Shown: positions 60,142 to 64,000 of the stretch, piece by piece
Layout: every line of letters begins with the position of its first letter
Position numbering within the stretch: position 1 is the first letter of the stretch
Source of the DNA: Rhizobiaceae bacterium CPCC 101076
GTDB taxonomy: Bacteria > Pseudomonadota > Alphaproteobacteria > Rhizobiales > Methylopilaceae
Length of the DNA: 64,000 nucleotides
Assembly (NCBI GenBank): GCA_003347645.1
Contig: QDFX01000004.1
Location: 62,001 to 126,000 of the forward strand
Direction: 5' to 3'
Translations under genes and position numbers: made by a program
The notes under the pieces: model-generated
Seen by the model: the letters and a program-made list of their open reading frames with translations, nothing else
The model's database searches: none
Told to the model about the DNA's origin: nothing

Positions 60142-60981
60142 ATGACCCAGCCTGTCTTTCGCTTCGCGCCAAGCCCGAACGGCCCGCTCCATCTCGGTCA
60201 CGCACTGTCGGCGCTGCTCAACCGCGACATGGCCGAGGAGATGGGAGGCCGATTTCTGCTGCGTATAGAGGATATCGACACCGAGCGCTCCCGCCCCGAA
60301 TTCGAAGCCTCGATCCTCGATGATCTTTCGTGGCTTGGCTTGCGCTGGGAACGGCCCGTTCGCCGTCAGTCCGAGCATTTCCGCGAATACGTCGAGGCGC
60401 TGGAAACGCTGAAGGCGCGAGGGCTGGTCTATCCGTGTACCTGCACGCGTGGGGAGATACGAGCGGCGATTGACGGGAAGTCTGGATGGCCCAACGACCC
60501 CGATGGCACGCCGATCTATCCCGGCACCTGCCGGCCGCCGCCCGGCGCCATGTTTGTCGATCGCGAGCCCGCATGGCGCCTAAATATGACGAAAGCGATC
60601 GAGGAAACAGGACCTCTCGCCTGGACCGAGATCCGCGCTGACGGATCGACGGAGACCATAATGGCCGACCCCGCCGCCTGGGGAGATGTCGTGCTGGCTC
60701 GCCGCGACACGCCGACTAGCTACCATCTCTCGGTCACCCTCGACGACGCACTGCAGGGCGTGACTCATGTCGTAAGGGGGCAGGATCTGTACGCCGCCAC
60801 TGCGGTTCATCGCGTCCTGCAGACCCTCCTCCGCCTGCCGGAGCCGATATATCACCATCATCGCCTGATCCTGGGCGCCGACGGCAGGAAACTGTCGAAG
60901 AGTGCCGGCTCCGAAGCCCTCCATGTGCTCCGGTCGGACGCCGCCAGGGTCGCCGACATCCGACGCCTCGTCGGCCTCTAG
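60142..60981 (+). CDS. gluQ: Glutamyl-Q tRNA(Asp) synthetase
   Basis: The 279-residue protein is a shortened GluRS lacking the anticodon-binding domain. It has RFAPSPNGPLHLGHALSAL (HIGH-type motif), a zinc-site region with CTCTR and YPGTCR, and KLSKS. GluQ-RS attaches glutamate to queuosine in tRNA-Asp and does not charge tRNA-Glu. The stop overlaps that of the convergent AEC transporter gene at CTAG. Confidence 0.93.
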   Translation: MTQPVFRFAPSPNGPLHLGHALSALLNRDMAEEMGGRFLLRIEDIDTERSRPEFEASILDDLSWLGLRWERPVRRQSEHFREYVEALETLKARGLVYPCTCTRGEIRAAIDGKSGWPNDPDGTPIYPGTCRPPPGAMFVDREPAWRLNMTKAIEETGPLAWTEIRADGSTETIMADPAAWGDVVLARRDTPTSYHLSVTLDDALQGVTHVVRGQDLYAATAVHRVLQTLLRLPEPIYHHHRLILGADGRKLSKSAGSEALHVLRSDAARVADIRRLVGL

Positions 60982-61913
60982 CCGACGCCGAGCACCCAGA
61001 GCCAGATCGCGACCGTGAACACCGAAAACGCTGTCGAGAATGCGATAGCATTTGAGGCAAAGCCTTCGGCGATCTTGTAGCGAGAGGCAATCATGTAGCC
61101 GTTGATGCCCGAGGGCAGGGCCGCGAACAGTACGGCGACCCCAGTAAAAACCGGCTCCAGCGCGAATACCCAGGTGCCGATGACGAACACCAGAGCCGGG
61201 TGGACCATCAGTTTGAGGAAGGCTGAGATCGACGCCGCTTCCGGATCGGAGCGGAAACCGTAGCGGGCCAGCGCAATGCCCATCGAGACGAGGGCCACAG
61301 GAGAAGCCGACGTCGCAAGAGCGTCGAGGATTGGCTTGATCGAGGCTGGGGCCTTCACACCCGTCAGCTGCGCCGCGACGCCGGCCGCGAGAGCAAGCAG
61401 GATCGGGTGGGTGAGAAGCGTCTTGAAAAAGCGCCTTAGCCCGCCGCCGCTGCGTTCAGGGTCGGCCGCCTCGATCAGGATCGCCGCGACGCCCATCATG
61501 ATCGGCAGATGGATGGCAAGGAGCAGAAACAGCGGCACCGCGCCGGCATCACCATAGGCGCGCAGGATCAGTGGGATACCGAGAAACACCGTGTTGGACT
61601 GGGCCGAGCAGAAGCCGTGGATCACGCCTTCGCGCTGTTCACGATGAAGCACACGGCTGGAAATGAGCATTGCGCCCGCCCATACGACCGCGGCCGCCGC
61701 GAAATAGGTGACCCAATACCCCCAAGGGCTCGAATTCAGCGGCGCGGTGCTTTCTGACAACATGCGGAAAATGAGGGCGGGCACCGCAAGGGCGAAGACG
61801 TAGTCCGCGAGACCGTCGCCAGCACGTTCGGACATCAGGCCTATCTTGGCCGCGAGAAAGCCAAGCCCGATCAGAGCGAAAATCGGCAGGACGATGGCGA
61901 TGATGTCGGACAT
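60978..61913 (-). CDS. AEC (auxin efflux carrier) family transporter
   Basis: The 311-residue protein has about ten hydrophobic segments and the AEC pattern IIAIVLPIFALIGLGFLAAKIGLMSERAGDGLADYVF at the start, with GFCSAQSNTVFLGIPLILRAYG in the middle. Bacterial members export small organic acids or malonate. Start ATG 61913 gives the family N-terminus; a longer frame adds an unrelated soluble stretch. Substrate unknown. Confidence 0.9.
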   Translation of the reverse strand: MSDIIAIVLPIFALIGLGFLAAKIGLMSERAGDGLADYVFALAVPALIFRMLSESTAPLNSSPWGYWVTYFAAAAVVWAGAMLISSRVLHREQREGVIHGFCSAQSNTVFLGIPLILRAYGDAGAVPLFLLLAIHLPIMMGVAAILIEAADPERSGGGLRRFFKTLLTHPILLALAAGVAAQLTGVKAPASIKPILDALATSASPVALVSMGIALARYGFRSDPEAASISAFLKLMVHPALVFVIGTWVFALEPVFTGVAVLFAALPSGINGYMIASRYKIAEGFASNAIAFSTAFSVFTVAIWLWVLGVG

Positions 61914-62119
61914 GAAGCGTTCCGGGCATAAAGCGGGCGCCCGTTGCGGGTCAACCAAGTGAATTTCAAAATTTGCCGGACAGACGGTGAACATGCCCGC
62001 TGTATCAGGCGAAATACGGATTTCGTAGCGAACCTTCCGGGGGAATGGGCGTTGGTGGAACGAGGCGTGAAATCGGCGCGCAGCCGCCCGCGCATCACCC
62101 CTATCAACGGAGGCAATGC

Positions 62120-62929
62120 ATGTTGAAGCGACTTCTTCTGACGAGTGCCGCGCTCTCGGCGCTGGCCACCGCTGCTGTAGCCCAGGCTCAGTCCCCGGCC
62201 CCCGCCGACACCAGCACTCCCCCGGCGGTCACGAGTCCCGCCGCTCCAGCCGACAACTCCCCCGCCGGCGTGGCCGCGGACGCCCAGACCCAGGAGGATC
62301 CGAACCTCTTCACCTCGATGCAGGGCGCCGATGTCCTCGGCGAGAACGATGCATCGATCGGCAGCCTGGCCGACGTGCTCCTGAGCCCGGATGGCACCGC
62401 GCGTCAGCTCGTGATCGCCCATGGCGGCATTGTCGGCATCGGCCAGACCTATCGTCTCTACGACGTGTCGGAGCTTCCGGCACTCGATGACGGCAAGGTG
62501 AAGATCACCCAGCTTTCGACGGCCTCGCTGGAAGGCCTGCCGGAATACGAATATCCGTCGGCAACCGAGACAGGCCGCGCGTCCACCACGGGCGCCGCGA
62601 GCACGTCGGCGCCGGCTGAACCGGCCACGCCCGCTCCGGCGCCGTCCGCCGCAGCTGCGTCTGACGCATGGCCAGCAAGCTCAATCGTGGGCGCCAATCT
62701 GACGAACACCGACAGCGCGGCCGAGATTCAGGATCTCCGCTTCGAGGGCAACAAGATCTCGAAGGTCCTCATCGACAAGGGCGCCACGAGCTCCGAAGTC
62801 GCCGAAGTGGCATTCGCCGACCTCGATCTTGGCGGCTCGCCAGGCGATCCGCAGATCGGCCTGAAATCGGCGGCCGGCGGCCTCAACCTCAAGGCCCCGG
62901 ATGCGGCGGCACCCACCGCGGCGAAGTAA
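62120..62929 (+). CDS. Secreted PRC-barrel domain protein
   Basis: The 269-residue protein has a signal peptide (KRLLLTSAALSALATAAVA), a Pro/Ala/Thr-rich stretch (about 22-55), a PRC-barrel domain (about 60-130; ADVLGENDASIGSLADVLLSPDG), a second Ala/Pro-rich linker (about 150-185) and a weaker second PRC-like repeat (about 190-240; GANLTNTDSAAEIQDLRFEGN). A periplasmic role is expected; function unknown. GGAGG sits six bases before ATG. A strong terminator follows. Confidence 0.87.
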   Translation: MLKRLLLTSAALSALATAAVAQAQSPAPADTSTPPAVTSPAAPADNSPAGVAADAQTQEDPNLFTSMQGADVLGENDASIGSLADVLLSPDGTARQLVIAHGGIVGIGQTYRLYDVSELPALDDGKVKITQLSTASLEGLPEYEYPSATETGRASTTGAASTSAPAEPATPAPAPSAAAASDAWPASSIVGANLTNTDSAAEIQDLRFEGNKISKVLIDKGATSSEVAEVAFADLDLGGSPGDPQIGLKSAAGGLNLKAPDAAAPTAAK

Positions 62930-62946
62930 CAGGCAGAACAAAAATG

Positions 62947-62975
62947 AAAAAGCCGGGCGAAAGCCCGGCTTTTTT
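62947..62975. terminator. Bidirectional intrinsic terminator between the PRC-barrel gene and phyR
   Basis: AAAAAGCCGGGC-GAAA-GCCCGGCTTTTTT has an 8-bp GC stem flanked by A and T runs, so it can end transcription from both sides. Confidence 0.93.
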
Positions 62976-62993
62976 GGTCTGAAGAACAACGGA

Positions 62994-63797
62994 TCAGGCG
63001 GTAGCGCGAGCCCGCTTTCTGGCACGGGTCCCGAAGAACAGCGCCTGGCTGACGATCGCCTTCACCGTCTGAGTCTGGAAAGGCTTGGAGATCAGGAACA
63101 CCGGCTCAGGGCGCTCGCCGGTCAACAGACGCTCCGGGTAGGCGGTGATGAAGATCACCGGCACGTCGAAGAGCGTGAGGATGTCGTTGACGGCATCGAG
63201 ACCGGACGAGCCGTCGGCGAGCTGGATATCTGCCAGGACGAGACCGGGTTTCGTCTTGTTGGCAAGCGCGACAGCTTCGGTCTGCGTGCGGGCAACGCCG
63301 CAAACCCGATGACCGAGGCTTTCGACCAGAGCTTCCAGATCCATCGCGATAATCGGCTCGTCCTCGATGATGAGGACGTCGGTCGCAACCAGATCGGCCA
63401 GTTCGCGCCCGGCTTCATCGATCGCGAGCGTGACTTCCGTCTCGGAGATACCGAGAATGCGCGCGGTATCCTCGACGGAGAAACCTTCGACGGAGACGAG
63501 CAGGAAGACCTGACGCGACAACGGCGCGAGAGCCTCGAGTGTGCGGTTGGCGGTCGCAAGATGCCCGCCGGAGCTCTCGTCCTCGAGATTGACCCGGATC
63601 GACGACCAGATGAGGGAGAAGACCTGGTAAAGCGCGATGCGGGGTTCGATATCGCGAGGGAACAGCGACGGGTCTTGAACCAAGGTTTCCAAAGCGGCCG
63701 TCACATAAGTATCGCCGCTGTGCTGACTGCCCGTGAGGGCGCGCGCGTAACGGCGCAGAAACGGCAACTGAGCCGCTACGATGGGTGTGATCTGCAT
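62994..63797 (-). CDS. phyR: PhyR, general stress response anti-anti-sigma regulator
   Basis: The 267-residue protein has the PhyR layout: an EcfG-like sigma domain (about 1-130; QLPFLRRYARALTGSQHSGDTYV, then LEALAPLSRQVFLLVSVEGFSVEDTARILGIS) fused to a C-terminal receiver (about 140-260) with DVLIIEDEPIIAMDLE and the phospho-acceptor Asp in LVLADIQLADGSSG. When phosphorylated, PhyR binds NepR and frees the sigma factor EcfG. ATG 63797 gives the family start QITPIVAAQLP. The nepR-ecfG genes are expected just beyond the right edge, divergent from it. Confidence 0.96.
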   Translation of the reverse strand: MQITPIVAAQLPFLRRYARALTGSQHSGDTYVTAALETLVQDPSLFPRDIEPRIALYQVFSLIWSSIRVNLEDESSGGHLATANRTLEALAPLSRQVFLLVSVEGFSVEDTARILGISETEVTLAIDEAGRELADLVATDVLIIEDEPIIAMDLEALVESLGHRVCGVARTQTEAVALANKTKPGLVLADIQLADGSSGLDAVNDILTLFDVPVIFITAYPERLLTGERPEPVFLISKPFQTQTVKAIVSQALFFGTRARKRARATA

Positions 63798-63830
63798 ACG
63801 TACAAAACCCCCTATTCGCCGCGTGACCGC

Positions 63831-63856
63831 GACGGTATCACCCCCCAGAACGTTCC
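63831..63856 (-). promoter_or_regulatory. Probable EcfG-dependent promoter of phyR
   Basis: On the minus strand GGAAC (63856-63852) and CGTC (63834-63831) are 17 bp apart, close to the EcfG consensus GGAAC-N16/17-CGTT. It lies about 33 bp before the phyR start. Confidence 0.5.
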
Positions 63857-63883
63857 GGCGAGCCAAAAAGTTTCACTCAGTTC

Positions 63884-63908
63884 GGAACTACTTTCGTAAA
63901 CTCGCGTT
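63884..63908 (+). promoter_or_regulatory. EcfG-dependent promoter reading toward the right edge
   Basis: GGAAC (63884-63888) and CGTT (63905-63908) are exactly 16 bp apart, a perfect match to the alphaproteobacterial general-stress promoter. In the phyR-nepR-ecfG arrangement this would drive nepR-ecfG. Confidence 0.75.
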
Positions 63909-63966
63909 CTCACATGATGTTTTTACGCGCTCGTGCTGGGATCACGGCGCGAAAGGGTTGGTAGTT

Positions 63967-64000
63967 ATGCAGCATCGGCCGGGGGCAGGAAGCGGCAATA
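63967..64000 (+). CDS. Possible start of nepR (cut by window end)
   Basis: An open frame starts at ATG 63967, nine bases after AAAGGG and about 60 bp after a perfect EcfG promoter, and runs off the window. Position and promoter suggest the anti-sigma factor nepR, but only eleven codons are visible and they are not diagnostic. Confidence 0.3.
   Translation, partial: MQHRPGAGSGN

Overview
The window is GC-rich chromosomal DNA from an alphaproteobacterium, most likely of the Hyphomicrobiales (Rhizobiales). This rests on the PhyR stress regulator with EcfG-type promoter motifs at the right end, a complete general L-amino-acid transporter (aapJQMP), an Anbu peptidase cluster, and CCGGCTTGACCGG-type palindromic repeats between convergent genes. 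It looks like ordinary metabolic and accessory chromosome. I see no phage, insertion sequence, CRISPR array or rRNA; there is one tRNA, tRNA-Leu(CAA).

Layout. 1-7.4 kb: end of a D-threonine-aldolase/D-serine-dehydratase-like gene, a tripartite tricarboxylate transporter (tctC-tctB-tctA) and a CbbQ/CbbO (NorQ/NorD)-type ATPase/von Willebrand pair. 7.4-10.5 kb (minus): acetamide system amiC-amiR-amiE with an intrinsic terminator between amiR and amiE. 10.9-15.5 kb: aapJQMP. 15.5-22.9 kb: LysE exporter, PduO adenosyltransferase, BtuB with a cobalamin riboswitch, and a methionine synthase split into two genes. 22.9-25.2 kb: an Rrf2 regulator and a GAF-GGDEF-EAL protein. 25.3-35.3 kb: a guanidine-degradation locus with two guanidine-I (ykkC) riboswitches driving convergent operons, one for the catabolic enzymes and one for an ABC transporter. 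35.5-38 kb: an unusual adenylation-carrier-membrane acyltransferase fusion. 38-41 kb: bauA-mmsA for beta-alanine catabolism. 41-43.2 kb: a small DUF protein, an old yellow enzyme and an esterase. 43.3-47.3 kb: the Anbu cluster (Anbu, transglutaminase, alpha-E, ATP-grasp). 47.5-56.2 kb: membrane proteins, two TetR-controlled units, a frameshifted LysR gene and a TehA-like channel. 56.2-64 kb: tRNA-Leu, YqaA, DsbB, HNH nuclease, esterase, CreA, AlkA-type glycosylase, GluQ-RS, AEC transporter, PRC-barrel protein and phyR.

A nitrogen-scavenging theme runs through the first 41 kb: amides (AmiE), amino acids (Aap), guanidine (carboxylase, carboxyguanidine deiminase, allophanate hydrolase) and beta-alanine. 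A cobalamin theme covers 16-23 kb: uptake (BtuB), adenosylation (PduO) and use (MetH).

The most interesting items are the paired guanidine riboswitches, one with a visible mutually exclusive ribosome-site pairing; the A-PCP-acyltransferase fusion; the clean MetH gene split; the AapM permease with an extra hydrophobic block; and the Tct/CbbQO neighbourhood with no Rubisco or nitric oxide reductase genes in view.
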